In this document: positions 33,351-43,879 of the stretch, piece after piece
How positions within the stretch are numbered: the stretch's first letter is position 1
How the letters are laid out: the number at the start of each line of letters is the position of its first letter
Assembly (NCBI GenBank): GCA_003216795.1
Contig: QCIH01000002.1
Location: 62,001-126,000, forward strand
Source of the DNA: Prochlorococcus sp. AG-402-K16
GTDB lineage: Bacteria; Cyanobacteriota; Cyanobacteriia; PCC-6307; Cyanobiaceae
Length of the DNA: 64,000 nucleotides
Direction of reading: 5' to 3'
Translations under genes and position numbers: made by a program
Notes under the pieces: generated by a model
Told to the model about the DNA's origin: nothing
Databases searched by the model: none
Seen by the model: only the letters and a program-made list of their open reading frames with translations

Positions 33351-33645
33351 TTTAATAAATAGTCTTGAAAAAATCAGTTCCGAGATGCCTGATAGGATAC
33401 TTAAACTAGAGGGTTTCATTCAAAAAGAAAATAAAAAAGAACAATTAGAAATACTTATTTTCAGAGGTTTCAGTAGCTCAACAACTCATCCCATTGAAAT
33501 AGATTCAGAAAAAAAAGTAATAGCAGATACTTATATAATTACAAATTTTAAACTTTATAAAGCACCGTTAACAGAAACCGAAGAAAATTTTATCAAAGAA
33601 AATCAAAACTCAGTTTTCTTTTTGAATCAAAAAAACTGGATTTAA
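33310..33645 (+). CDS. Conserved hypothetical protein
   Basis: 111-aa [28 protein letters not shown]-type region (actual: [26 protein letters not shown]); between DUF3177-like gene and ileS. Confidence 0.6.
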   Translation: MEETLASQKMAKIDLINSLEKISSEMPDRILKLEGFIQKENKKEQLEILIFRGFSSSTTHPIEIDSEKKVIADTYIITNFKLYKAPLTETEENFIKENQNSVFFLNQKNWI

Positions 33646-36548
33646 AACAACTCAAAATTAATAATATTTGAACATCTTTTGCATAATTTTGTATTTTGGA
33701 TTCCATTAAAAGTTTCTTTTTGATAATGCCAGCATCTATCACATTTTTGACCTTGAGCTTTAATTATTTGAATTTTACCAAGAGCATTGTTATCAATAAT
33801 TAGAGAATTCTCCACCAAATCGGACACCACTTGGAAGTTCGATACTATAAGCCAATCCCTAAATAAATCTACATCTTGATTACCAAATTCTTTCAGCCAA
33901 GTAAGTGAACCTTTTAAAACTTTATCTTCAGGTAAAAAATTAACTTCAGTCTCCAAAGCTGCTCCAATTATTTGTTTGTTCCTACATCCTTCAATGGCCT
34001 TGTTAATTTCAACTCTCAAATTTCTTAAATTTGCAATGTGCTCATTAAGTATTTGATTTTTCCATGACTGTGAAAATATTGGCCATCCTCTTTGAAAAAC
34101 TGATTTTTCTTTAGTTAAATATGGAATATTTTGCCAAATATCTTCAGCCATATGACAAAGCACTGGAGAAATAAGTACGGCTAAATTTTCAACAACTTTT
34201 GACATGACGAACTGACAAGATCTTCTCCTAAATTCTGATTTAGAACTTACATATAACCTATCTTTCGCAATATCCAAATAAAAATTTGATAGATCTACAA
34301 CGCAAAAACTTTGCAAAATTTGGAAAAATTTTGAAAATTCATAATTTTCATAAGCTTTTGATATTTGATCTGTAACCTCAACTAATCTACCTAACATCCA
34401 TTGATCTAAGAGAGGCAATTGATCAATTTCAAAACTGTCAATTTTAGGATCATAATCATGAATATTACCTAGAAGATATCTTGCAGTATTACGAACTTTT
34501 CTGTATACATCTGAAAGTTGCTTGAGTATATTTGAGCCAATTGGAACATCAACAGAATAATCTACAGAGCTTACCCATAACCTTAAAACATCCGCACCAT
34601 AAGCAGGGTCAGTTTTTTTATTATTACCTCCATTAATAATTATATTTGGATCAACAACGTTTCCTAAAGATTTACTCATTTTTCTTCCGTTTTCATCAAG
34701 TGCAAAACCATGAGTTAAAACTTTCTTGTATGGAGGTTTATTATTGACTGCAACAGATGTTAGCAAAGAAGACTGAAACCATCCTCGATGTTGATCTGAG
34801 CCCTCTAAATAAAGATCTGCTGGATACTTTAATTCACTTCTTAGTTCACATACTGCCGCCCAGCTAGATCCTGAATCGAACCAAACATCCATTGTATCTG
34901 TTCCTTTTTTCCATAGATCTGATTCTTTTGCATAATTCTCTGGCAAAAGATTTTTAACATCCCAATCCCACCAAATATCTGCTCCATGTTCACCAAAAAG
35001 TTCTTGAATATGATTAATTATCTCTTTGTTAAGGAGAATGTCATTACCATTTTTTTTATAAAAAACTGGAATAGGGACTCCCCATGACCTTTGTCTAGAA
35101 ATACACCAATCTCCTCTACCAACAACCATAGAATAAATTCTTTTCTTTCCAGTCTCTGGCATCCATTCAACATCTTCGATTGCCTTTAATGCAGATGATC
35201 TAAAGCCATTTACAGATGCAAACCATTGTTCTGTTGCCCTAAAAATAGTTGGTTTTTTGGTTCTCCAATCATAGGGATATCTATGCTTATAGTTTTCTTG
35301 TGATAGAAGCAAATTATTTCTTTTTAAATGTTCAATAATTAAATCATTTGCATCTTTAAGGACATTTGATCCTTTAAATTGACCAGAATATTCATTTAAG
35401 TTGCCTTTTCCATCAACAACACATGTTATTGGTAATTCATATTTTTGACCTACATTAAAATCATCCATTCCATGACCAGGAGCAGTATGAACGATTCCAG
35501 TACCTGATTCTGTAGTAATATAATCCCCTCCAATTACAATTCTGCAATTTTTATTCTTAGAAGGATGTTGATATTCAATATTTTCCAAATTAGAACCTTT
35601 AACCTCTAAAAGCACCTTGAAATCTTTATTAAATTTCTTACTTATTTCAGAAGCTAAATCCTTTGCAAAAAGGTAAATTCGTTTCTCTTCATCGATAGCA
35701 AAAACATACTTTATTTTTGGATTTACTGCAACTGCTTCATTTGCAGGTATAGTCCAAGGAGTGGTGGTCCAAATAGTTATAAAAGAATTATTTTGAAAAA
35801 AATCTTTTTTGATATTAAGATTTTCTTGGATGAAATTTAATAAAATTTCCTCAGGTATTTTAGTGATTTTTAATGAAACATAAATACTTTTTGAATAATG
35901 TTCATCAGGGTATTCTAATTCTGCTTCCGCAAGTGCAGTCCTTGAACTGGGACTCCAATGCACAGGTTTAAGACCTCGATATATATAGCCATTTAAAAAC
36001 ATTTTCCCAAATACTCCAATCTGAGCAGATTCATAACTTTTCTTAAGAGTTAAGTAAGGGTTATTCCAATCTCCCCATATGCCCCACCTCTTAAAACCCT
36101 CCTTTTGATTATTAATTTGGATATGTGCATAATCTGTAGCTTTTTTTCTTAAATTTAGAGTGTCAAGATTCTTTCTTTCATCAGATTTTAAATTCTGAAG
36201 AACTTTTAATTCAATAGGTAATCCATGACAGTCCCAGCCAGGTACGAAATGAACCCTAAATCCTCTTAAGGTTTTGTACTTATTGATTATGTCTTTTAAA
36301 ACTTTATTAAGGGCATGACCCATATGAAGCGCTCCATTTGCATAAGGAGGGCCATCATGTAATGTAAATATTTCGCCTGAATTACTTGAACCTAATTGGA
36401 AATCAATATCATTTTTAGCCCAGAAATCCTGAATCTCGGGTTCTCTTACAACTGAGTTAGCACGCATTGAGAAATCAGTTTTTAGTAAATTTAAAGTTTC
36501 TTTATAAGAAAAGTCTGATTTTTGTTCTTTGCTATTTTGAGATTTCAT
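33642..36548 (-). CDS. ileS: Isoleucyl-tRNA synthetase
   Basis: [46 protein letters not shown]-terminal [15 protein letters not shown]...LCKRC zinc ribbon. Confidence 0.98.
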   Translation of the reverse strand: MKSQNSKEQKSDFSYKETLNLLKTDFSMRANSVVREPEIQDFWAKNDIDFQLGSSNSGEIFTLHDGPPYANGALHMGHALNKVLKDIINKYKTLRGFRVHFVPGWDCHGLPIELKVLQNLKSDERKNLDTLNLRKKATDYAHIQINNQKEGFKRWGIWGDWNNPYLTLKKSYESAQIGVFGKMFLNGYIYRGLKPVHWSPSSRTALAEAELEYPDEHYSKSIYVSLKITKIPEEILLNFIQENLNIKKDFFQNNSFITIWTTTPWTIPANEAVAVNPKIKYVFAIDEEKRIYLFAKDLASEISKKFNKDFKVLLEVKGSNLENIEYQHPSKNKNCRIVIGGDYITTESGTGIVHTAPGHGMDDFNVGQKYELPITCVVDGKGNLNEYSGQFKGSNVLKDANDLIIEHLKRNNLLLSQENYKHRYPYDWRTKKPTIFRATEQWFASVNGFRSSALKAIEDVEWMPETGKKRIYSMVVGRGDWCISRQRSWGVPIPVFYKKNGNDILLNKEIINHIQELFGEHGADIWWDWDVKNLLPENYAKESDLWKKGTDTMDVWFDSGSSWAAVCELRSELKYPADLYLEGSDQHRGWFQSSLLTSVAVNNKPPYKKVLTHGFALDENGRKMSKSLGNVVDPNIIINGGNNKKTDPAYGADVLRLWVSSVDYSVDVPIGSNILKQLSDVYRKVRNTARYLLGNIHDYDPKIDSFEIDQLPLLDQWMLGRLVEVTDQISKAYENYEFSKFFQILQSFCVVDLSNFYLDIAKDRLYVSSKSEFRRRSCQFVMSKVVENLAVLISPVLCHMAEDIWQNIPYLTKEKSVFQRGWPIFSQSWKNQILNEHIANLRNLRVEINKAIEGCRNKQIIGAALETEVNFLPEDKVLKGSLTWLKEFGNQDVDLFRDWLIVSNFQVVSDLVENSLIIDNNALGKIQIIKAQGQKCDRCWHYQKETFNGIQNTKLCKRCSNIINFELF

Positions 36549-36670
36549 ACGACGATATAAAAAATATTGGTGATCAAAAGAATTATTTAAATAAATCTAA
36601 TTCATTATATTCTTTCTTAATTGAACTGTAGTTTTTTAGGGGATTTTTCAAATAACTGATTTACTTGATT

Positions 36671-37120
36671 TCAGACTTTTATATTATCATTTTTATCATT
36701 TCTTACCCACTTTTTTTCGGTTGTATTTTTATTATTGCCTCCAAAATTAAAAAAATTTGAAGGTTTCTTGAAATCACCAAATCCCAAATTGATAGATTCT
36801 AATATTTTCGAAAAGTTATTTTTAAACTCCAAAAACGTGGTTAATTTTTTCTTTTCGTTATCTGTCAATTGGTACCATCTAGATAAAAAAAGTTCTACTA
36901 GATAAAAAATAACTAGTACTGTTAAAAAAAGGAAAATTACAAAAAATGATTCATCTAATGTTTTATTTTTAATTATTAATATCAATCCTATTAATAAATT
37001 TAAAAAAGCTCTTATTAAGTCTTTTGGTTTACCGAGCTCAAGATAAATTAACGGTACAGTTAGATAAATGGTCCCAACCAAAACATAAAAAGTTCCCAAA
37101 TAAAATATCAAACTTTTCAT
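36671..37120 (-). CDS. Conserved hypothetical membrane protein
   Basis: 149-aa ORF with three or four TM segments and a charged tail. Confidence 0.6.
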   Translation of the reverse strand: MKSLIFYLGTFYVLVGTIYLTVPLIYLELGKPKDLIRAFLNLLIGLILIIKNKTLDESFFVIFLFLTVLVIFYLVELFLSRWYQLTDNEKKKLTTFLEFKNNFSKILESINLGFGDFKKPSNFFNFGGNNKNTTEKKWVRNDKNDNIKV

Positions 37121-37191
37121 TTAATTAACTACTTAATTAAATTATAAGAGTTGATATAGATAAGCAAACTATCTATCAGATTTTCCTTAAG

Positions 37192-37273
37192 TGCGGTCGG
37201 GGAGACTTGAACTCCCACACCCGAAGATACGAGTACCTAAAACTCGCGCGTCTACCAATTCCGCCACGACCGC
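37192..37273 (-). tRNA. tRNA-Leu (TAG)
   Basis: Reverse complement GCGGTCGTGGCGGAATTGGTAGACGCGC...CGAGT-TTTAGGT-ACTCG...GGGAGTTCAAGTCTCCCCGACCGCA, class II with long variable arm. Confidence 0.95.
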
Positions 37274-37428
37274 TCAAATAAAATCATAATTGAAAGAGGT
37301 TTATTTTAAAAATTTTTTTTTTTAAGATGATTAATTTGACACATTAAGATTAAATTAAAAAATCTCCTAAAAGAAATTTTTTATGTTTGTGCATGCAATC
37401 CTCTTAAAATATTGGTTATATTATTTAA

Positions 37429-38463
37429 AGAATAAAAGAAACGATTTCAAACTTAACCAGTAAAAATACAACGAAAAATACTAATTCATCAAAAACATTT
37501 AATTGGCAAAAAGAGATTAAAAATTACGTAGATCCGCCAAGTTTTTGGAATCCAACATTAGGTTTATTTTTTGGCGGTTATTTTCTTGCTTTTCTTAGCA
37601 TATGGCAATGGTATAGGGGTGTTTGGCCTCTACCTTTGCTTGTAGCCACTGCGTTTTTGGCTTTACATATTGAAGGTACTGTAATTCATGATGCATGTCA
37701 TAAAGCTGCTCATCCAGTTCCTTGGATAAATCAAGCAATGGGCCATGGCTCAGCTATTCTATTAGGGTTTAGCTTCCCAGTTTTTACGAGAGTTCATTTA
37801 CAACATCATATTCACGTAAATCACCCCAAAAATGATCCAGATCATATTGTCAGCACTTTTGGCCCAATTTGGCTAATTGCTCCAAGATTTTTTTATCATG
37901 AGGTGTTTTTCTTTCAAAGAAAACTTTGGCGAAGATATGAATTACTTCAATGGGGAATTGAAAGATCCATATTCATAACAATTATCTTGGCAGGTTTGAA
38001 ATTTGACTTTATGAATTTAATTTATAATTTATGGTTCGGCCCAGCATTAATGGTAGGAGTCACTTTAGGAATATTTTTTGATTATTTACCCCATAGGCCA
38101 TTTCGATCAAGAAATAAATGGATAAATTCTCGAGTTTATCCAAGCAAATTTATGAATTTATTGATAATGGGACAAAATTACCATCTCATACATCATCTTT
38201 GGCCTTCGATTCCTTGGTTTGAATACAAAATAGCTTATGAAAAAACTAAGCCTTTATTGGATAAAAAAGGCTCACCTCAAAGGGTTGGGATATTCGAAAG
38301 TAAAGAAGACATTTTTAACTTTATTTATGATTTGTTGATAGGTGTAAGGAGTCATAGTAAAAAGAGGGGGAAAATAAGAAAAATTATAAATTTGTATCCA
38401 GGTTTTAAAATAAAAAAATTTTTATTAAAGATAGTCAACAAAACATTTATTGGAAGCAACTAA
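37429..38463 (+). CDS. crtR: Beta-carotene hydroxylase (open frame from 37429; exact start unresolved, no ATG/GTG/TTG before 37636)
   Basis: HDACHKAAH, HLQHHIHVNH, NYHLIHHLWPSIPWF His boxes; conserved YVDPPSFWNPTLGLFFGGYFLAFLSIWQWYRGVWPLP lies upstream of the ORF-track start. Confidence 0.88.
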   Translation, partial: RIKETISNLTSKNTTKNTNSSKTFNWQKEIKNYVDPPSFWNPTLGLFFGGYFLAFLSIWQWYRGVWPLPLLVATAFLALHIEGTVIHDACHKAAHPVPWINQAMGHGSAILLGFSFPVFTRVHLQHHIHVNHPKNDPDHIVSTFGPIWLIAPRFFYHEVFFFQRKLWRRYELLQWGIERSIFITIILAGLKFDFMNLIYNLWFGPALMVGVTLGIFFDYLPHRPFRSRNKWINSRVYPSKFMNLLIMGQNYHLIHHLWPSIPWFEYKIAYEKTKPLLDKKGSPQRVGIFESKEDIFNFIYDLLIGVRSHSKKRGKIRKIINLYPGFKIKKFLLKIVNKTFIGSN

Positions 38464-38468
38464 CTTAC

Positions 38469-38762
38469 TCACTCACTAATAATTTTTGGTACTTTATAAT
38501 ATTTATCCTCTCTCGAAGGACCCAATTCTAAAAGTTCTTCATTGCAATCAGAATATTTCTTTTCATCTTTTCTAAATACATTTACAACTTCTATAGCTCT
38601 CGTTGTAGAGGGGACATCATCTGTATCAATTTTTTCAAGTTGTATTATATAATCCAATATCTTTTCTAATTGTTCTGCATGATTATTAATTTCATTGTCG
38701 TTAAGTTCTAATCTCGCTAAATGCGCAACTTTTTTAACTTCCTCTTTAGTTATTTTTGTCAT
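38469..38762 (-). CDS. gatC: Aspartyl/glutamyl-tRNA amidotransferase subunit C
   Basis: MTKITKEEVKKVAHLARLELNDNEI...LEKIDTDDVPSTTRAIEVVNVFRKDE; start moved to internal ATG. Confidence 0.93.
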   Translation of the reverse strand: MTKITKEEVKKVAHLARLELNDNEINNHAEQLEKILDYIIQLEKIDTDDVPSTTRAIEVVNVFRKDEKKYSDCNEELLELGPSREDKYYKVPKIISE

Positions 38763-38930
38763 AACTTTAATATCTTTCTTATTAAATAATAGTTTATTTA
38801 AGAACAACTTATTGACATATCCTTTGAATTTTAAATAAATTAAAAAATAAAAACATCTTTTTAAAAATCAATATCAATTAATAGCCTTAATTATTTTTCT
38901 CAGCTAAATATGTTATTAGATAGATATTGA

Positions 38931-39515
38931 AAAATAGAAGAAGAATTATTTCCAAAAAATTTTTTTTATCGGCACTCTAAACTTGTTGCTCCTGATTTAA
39001 TAGGCTGTCACCTCATAAAAAAAAATAATGAGATAAATCAAGTTAGAGGGGTTATTGTTGAAACTGAAGCTTATTCACAGGAAGAAGAGGCCTGTCATGG
39101 CTACCGCAAAATGACTGAATCAAACAAATCATTATTTGGCAAACCTGGCACATTTTATATTTATAAATCTTATGGTATTCATCATTGTTTAAATATAGTT
39201 ACTGATAAAGAAAATTTTGCGAGTGGTGTTTTGATAAGATCAGTTTTTATATCTAATGAGAATGAAAGATTAGCTTCTGGACCTGGCCTAGTAACTAAAA
39301 TATTCGGTGTAGATATTTCATTTAACTCACTAGAAGTTCTTAATAACAAATCTTTATGGATTTCTCCAAGAGACTCCACTTTAGAAGAAAAAGATCTTAT
39401 TCAAACTACGAGAATTGGCATATCAAAGGCAAAAAATATAAAATGGCGATGGTATCTCAAAAATAGTAGGAGTGTAAGTAAAAGATTAAAAGGTGACAGA
39501 ACACCTAAATTTTAA
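38931..39515 (+). CDS. 3-methyladenine DNA glycosylase (AAG/MPG family); N-terminus lacks a canonical start
   Basis: Open frame gives ELFPKNFFYRHSKLVAPDLIGCHLIKK...GVIVETEAYSQEEEACHGY...GKPGTFYIYKSYGIHHCLNIVTD; AAG signatures span 39111. Confidence 0.85.
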   Translation, partial: KIEEELFPKNFFYRHSKLVAPDLIGCHLIKKNNEINQVRGVIVETEAYSQEEEACHGYRKMTESNKSLFGKPGTFYIYKSYGIHHCLNIVTDKENFASGVLIRSVFISNENERLASGPGLVTKIFGVDISFNSLEVLNNKSLWISPRDSTLEEKDLIQTTRIGISKAKNIKWRWYLKNSRSVSKRLKGDRTPKF

Positions 39516-39539
39516 TAATCATTTATCTTTTCAAGCGTA

Positions 39540-40556
39540 ATGCAAATTTGGCCTCATAAACATATCCACACACTAGCTAATTTTTCAATTAAAGATTATG
39601 AGTCAGTATTTGAATTAGCTAATAGATTTGATGCACTAAAGAATGCAGGAACAAAAAAGATCCCGGCCTTACAAGGGACTTTGGTAACGTCTTTATTTTT
39701 TGAAGCTAGTACAAGAACAAAAAATAGTTTTGAGCTTGCTGCAAAAAGACTTTCTGCTGATGTCCAAACGTTTGCGCCATCCTCTAGCTCTTTAACAAAA
39801 GGCGAAACAATAATTGATACAGCCATAACTTATTCTGCTATGGGGGCGGATACATTAGTTATCAGACATTCATCAAGTTACATAACCTTTGAGATCGCAA
39901 AAAAACTTGATGCAATAAATGCCAATACTTCGGTTCTTAATGCGGGAGATGGATTACATAGTCACCCCAGCCAAGGATTGCTTGACATCTATACATTGAT
40001 AAAATTCTTTTCCCAAAAAACACTGAATCCAGAGGTTTTAAATTCCAAAAAAATTTTAATTATTGGAGACGTTAATCATTCAAGGGTTGCCAGGTCAAAT
40101 CTCTGGGCTTTGAGTGCATTCGGCGCCGATATAATCTTATGTGGTCCTAAGACATTAATACCTGATGAATTTATCAATTTTTTAAAAACCCCCGCGCCAA
40201 ATCAAACAGAAGATCCTGTTAAATCAAGAGGTTCCATAACAATTTCTAGATCATTGGAAGAATCAATAAAAATTGCAGATGCGATTATTGTTTTAAGACT
40301 CCAGAAAGAGAGAATGATGGAAAATTTACTAAGTAGCATTGATTCATATAGTTTGGATTATGGCTTAACCCCAGAGAAATTATCTTTAAATAAAAAAGAA
40401 ATTCCAATTCTACATCCCGGTCCCATTAACAGAGATATTGAAATTAGCAGCAAAGTGGTAGATCAATATCCTAATTGCTTGATTAATAATCAAGTTGCAA
40501 ATGGTATCCCTATAAGAATGGCTTTGCTTTATCTATTACAGAAACACAACAAGTAA
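39540..40556 (+). CDS. pyrB: Aspartate carbamoyltransferase catalytic subunit
   Basis: [46 protein letters not shown]. Confidence 0.97.
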   Translation: MQIWPHKHIHTLANFSIKDYESVFELANRFDALKNAGTKKIPALQGTLVTSLFFEASTRTKNSFELAAKRLSADVQTFAPSSSSLTKGETIIDTAITYSAMGADTLVIRHSSSYITFEIAKKLDAINANTSVLNAGDGLHSHPSQGLLDIYTLIKFFSQKTLNPEVLNSKKILIIGDVNHSRVARSNLWALSAFGADIILCGPKTLIPDEFINFLKTPAPNQTEDPVKSRGSITISRSLEESIKIADAIIVLRLQKERMMENLLSSIDSYSLDYGLTPEKLSLNKKEIPILHPGPINRDIEISSKVVDQYPNCLINNQVANGIPIRMALLYLLQKHNK

Positions 40557-40558
40557 AT

Positions 40559-40900
40559 TTATAGCAACTTAAGACTTTCTGTAAAGAAACCATAAAATAA
40601 TCCCAATCTAAAAGAATCTAATAAAAGTACTAAAAATTTCTTTTTCCTTTCAAATCTAAAATTTCTTCTCAAAACAATTAAAAACTCAATAAAAACTACT
40701 GATAAAAAAGCGGCTACAGGATCCATAAGTTCCACAACGGCACTTACCATACCAAGAGAACTTCCAAAAAAGTATCCGATTAAAAGTGTAATCAATGATA
40801 TTGAATATCTTCGCCATGGATTATTAGCCCAAATACTTATTGTCTGAATATTTTCCACAATTTTTAGCTGAAATTTTGTCTTTTGAGGTTTAACAACCAT
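40559..40900 (-). CDS. Ycf20/DUF565-like protein
   Basis: NPWRRYSISLITLLIGYFFGSSLGM and DSFRLGLFYGFFTESLKLL. Confidence 0.72.
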   Translation of the reverse strand: MVVKPQKTKFQLKIVENIQTISIWANNPWRRYSISLITLLIGYFFGSSLGMVSAVVELMDPVAAFLSVVFIEFLIVLRRNFRFERKKKFLVLLLDSFRLGLFYGFFTESLKLL

Positions 40901-40911
40901 TTTGCATTAAA

Positions 40912-41112
40912 CTAAGCCGCTTCTGAGTTTGATTGAATTTTAGTATTTCCTTCTATTAATTCAAGTAATGCTTCCAACTGAGCCATTAACCCTCTTAATT
41001 CGCCTGGCTCAGGGAAAAGGTCATCTTCTTTTATTCCTAAATGCATTTCTCTGAGCTCTTGCCTTAAATAGCGTATGTGACTAATGACTTGCTCTCTTTT
41101 GGTTTGCGACAT
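40912..41112 (-). CDS. Small conserved cyanobacterial hypothetical protein
   Basis: 66-aa ORF MSQTKREQVISHIRYLRQELREMHLGIKEDDLFPEPGELRGLMAQLEALLELIEG. Confidence 0.6.
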   Translation of the reverse strand: MSQTKREQVISHIRYLRQELREMHLGIKEDDLFPEPGELRGLMAQLEALLELIEGNTKIQSNSEAA

Positions 41113-41329
41113 GATATAAATTTTTGGATGTATCTTAAGAAAGAATATTTTTGAAAAGGAGAGTTTGCATATTTATGACTGAGAATGAAGATAAATGACC
41201 TAACAACAATTTGAAAAGCTTATGAAAATTGAAAATTTTCATATCCTTGAAAATATGTACTTAATTCTTATATCAATTTTAAATAATTACTTGAGGCTTT
41301 ATTATTAGAGTATATTGACTTTACTCAAT

Positions 41330-41551
41330 ATGAAATTCATTTCTGAAAATAAAATAAGTGAGGAACTAGTAAATTCTTTTGATGAAGAAATGACCTTTGA
41401 GCTCGCTAAAAGGCTAGAGGAAGATAATTATAATACTCCATTTGATGGTTTAAAAGACTGGCACTTACTGAGGGCTCTTGCAATCAATAGGCCTGAATTA
41501 ACGACTAATTATACCCATCTCCTCGATCAGGAACCTTTCGATGAAAACTAA
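41330..41551 (+). CDS. DUF2555-like protein
   Basis: FELAKRLEEDNYNTPFDGLKDWHLLRALAINRPEL; ATG at 41330 preferred. Confidence 0.68.
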   Translation: MKFISENKISEELVNSFDEEMTFELAKRLEEDNYNTPFDGLKDWHLLRALAINRPELTTNYTHLLDQEPFDEN

Positions 41552-42797
41552 AAGTAAGGACTCAAAAATAAAGGTTCTTTTATTAATAACTGGAAGTATT
41601 GCAGCTGTAAGAATTCCATTATTAGTTAGCCAATTAGCGAAAGAAAATTATGAAATAAGATGCGTTTTATCAAAAAATGCAGAAAAATTAATAAAGCCTC
41701 TTTCTCTTTCTATTTTAAGTAGAAACCCGTGCATTTTAGAAAATGATCAATGGTCTGATGGTCAATCAACACCTCTTCACATAGAACTACGTAATTGGGC
41801 TGATATTTTAATAATCGCCCCTTTAACAGCGACAACATTAGCAAAATGGGTAACTGGAAATGCAGAGGGATTGATCCCAAGCATCTTAATAGCAAATATA
41901 AAGCCCATTATTGTTGCACCAGCAATGAATACACAAATGTGGCTAAATAAAGCTGTCCAAAAAAATTATGAGAATTTACAGAATTATGAAAATGTTTTGT
42001 CTTTGCAACCAAGTGAAGGCCTATTAGCATGTGATGCTATTGGCATCGGTAAGATACCTCCTAATGATCTAATCCAATTAGCTCTTGAATTTATAGCTTC
42101 ACATAAACACAATGAATATCGTAAAGATTTACTTAATAAAGAAATTTTAATAACTGGAGGGTGTACCTCAGAGAAAATTGACGCGGCAAGACATATTACT
42201 AACAAAAGTTCTGGAGCTATGGGCCTACTTCTCTCTCAAGTAGCGAGGTTCAGGGGAGCACAAGTAAAATATGTTCATGGTCCTTTGAAAATCGATAAGA
42301 ATCTTACTGATGGAATAAAAAGATATGAAATTGAAACTAGTGTTGATTTAATTAGGGCACTTAATAATGAAATATCAAATTGCGATTATTTTTTCATGAA
42401 TGCAGCAGTATCTGATTTCAAAATAACCTCTGATACTTCAGCTAAAATTCCAAAAAATCAAATTAATGCTCATTTGAACAAAAACTTTGAGATAGTCCCA
42501 GATATTTTAAAAACAATTAGTAAATCAAAAAAAGATAACCAAGTTTTTGTAGGCTTTTGTGCTTTTACAGGATCTATAGAAGAAGCACGAATTACAATTA
42601 AAGAAAAGATTATCAAAAAGGGTTGTGATTATCTATTCGCAAATCCAATTGATCTTGAAGGCCAAGGATTTGGCTTTTTGGCACAAAATGAAGGTTGGTT
42701 ATTCGATGCTAATAATATGGAACACTACATTAACAAAACATCAAAAATTGATTTAGCAAATAAATTAATAACCCAAATTATTTCATTAAAAAAATAA
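41541..42797 (+). CDS. coaBC: Bifunctional phosphopantothenoylcysteine decarboxylase/phosphopantothenate-cysteine ligase
   Basis: LLITGSIAAVRIP, PAMNTQMW, ITGGCTSEKIDAARHITNKSSGAMG, MNAAVSDF. Confidence 0.95.
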   Translation: MKTKSKDSKIKVLLLITGSIAAVRIPLLVSQLAKENYEIRCVLSKNAEKLIKPLSLSILSRNPCILENDQWSDGQSTPLHIELRNWADILIIAPLTATTLAKWVTGNAEGLIPSILIANIKPIIVAPAMNTQMWLNKAVQKNYENLQNYENVLSLQPSEGLLACDAIGIGKIPPNDLIQLALEFIASHKHNEYRKDLLNKEILITGGCTSEKIDAARHITNKSSGAMGLLLSQVARFRGAQVKYVHGPLKIDKNLTDGIKRYEIETSVDLIRALNNEISNCDYFFMNAAVSDFKITSDTSAKIPKNQINAHLNKNFEIVPDILKTISKSKKDNQVFVGFCAFTGSIEEARITIKEKIIKKGCDYLFANPIDLEGQGFGFLAQNEGWLFDANNMEHYINKTSKIDLANKLITQIISLKK

Positions 42798-43013
42798 AAA
42801 AAATTTTTTAATTTGTATTTTTTTGTAATCTTAATCATTAAAAATAATGTGATAGCTTAAAATAATTCCAGTTTTTTAAAATCTAAAAAGCTACGGGTTG
42901 TTTCGAGGATTTAATAGTCCTATCTTTTATGGTCCTTTCCCTTGTAATATCCGTACTGAACTTATTAGATGACCTTTAATCTATCGTCACAGAACTTTAC
43001 TGCAACTTTAATT

Positions 43014-43808
43014 ATGAGAATTCGTTCTTTCTTAGCTTTTGTTATTTCAATTTGTATAACTTTTGCTTTCGTACCTGTTAAAACATTTGCTTTTTCTGAA
43101 AGAGGAAATGCACAATTCACAGATGTTGTTAACACAGGAAAAGCTAATGATTGCCCTACATTAGACTCATCTCTTGTCGGATCAATATCTCTAGGGAATG
43201 GAGATAGCCTTAAAGGAATATGCATGCATCCAACAGAAGTTTATGTAAAAGTGCCAGGGACAAAACGAAAAGCTGCAGAATTTGTTTCTACAAAAATTAT
43301 TAGTCCTAGAAATAACACCACAGTGACAGAAGTTTATGGAGATATAGATTCAGGAACTTTCACTGAAAAAGGCGGAATTGATTTTCAACTTATTACTGTA
43401 TTAACTCCTGGTGGTTTAGAGGTGCCATTCGCATTCTCAGCAAAAGATCTTACAGCTGATTTACCTTCATCAATTGAGCCAGGCACTGAGGTTAGTGGTT
43501 CAACTTTTACACCTAACTACAGAACTGGTGACTTTCTAGATCCTAAGGCAAGAGCTAAAAATACTGGTGTTGAATATGCTCAAGGTTTAGTTGCATTAGG
43601 AGGTGATGACGAAGAACTTGCAAAAGAAAATATTAAAGTTGATGTAAACGGTACTGGCGTTATTACTCTTTCAATCAACAATGTAGATTCTGACACAGAC
43701 GAATTTGCTGGTACTTTTGAAGCAATCCAACCTTCAGATACAGATATGGGTTCAAAGGATCCACTTGATGTAAAAATAATTGGGGAGCTTTACGGAAGAA
43801 AGGCATAA
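43014..43808 (+). CDS. psbO: Photosystem II manganese-stabilizing protein
   Basis: Signal peptide; CPTLDSSLVGSISL, ICMHPTEVYVKV, GGIDFQLITVLTPGGLEVPFAFSAK. ATG at 43014 preferred. Confidence 0.96.
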   Translation: MRIRSFLAFVISICITFAFVPVKTFAFSERGNAQFTDVVNTGKANDCPTLDSSLVGSISLGNGDSLKGICMHPTEVYVKVPGTKRKAAEFVSTKIISPRNNTTVTEVYGDIDSGTFTEKGGIDFQLITVLTPGGLEVPFAFSAKDLTADLPSSIEPGTEVSGSTFTPNYRTGDFLDPKARAKNTGVEYAQGLVALGGDDEELAKENIKVDVNGTGVITLSINNVDSDTDEFAGTFEAIQPSDTDMGSKDPLDVKIIGELYGRKA

Positions 43809-43820
43809 ATCCTTCTCAAG

Positions 43821-43852
43821 AAAAAAAGGGGGTTAACCCCCTCTTTTTTTTT
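43821..43852 (+). terminator. Rho-independent terminator of psbO
   Basis: A-run, GGGGG-TTAA-CCCCC (43828-43841), T-run. Confidence 0.9.
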
Positions 43853-43879
43853 CAAAATTTTTCTTTATCAATTTTAAAA

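Noticed and set aside
41219-41307. Short ORF MKIENFHILENMYLILISILNNYLRLYY with a perfect ATGAAAATT/AATTTTCAT inverted repeat at its start
   Set aside because: Very AT-rich; does not match PetL, PetN or other small photosynthetic subunits I know; no terminator T-run.
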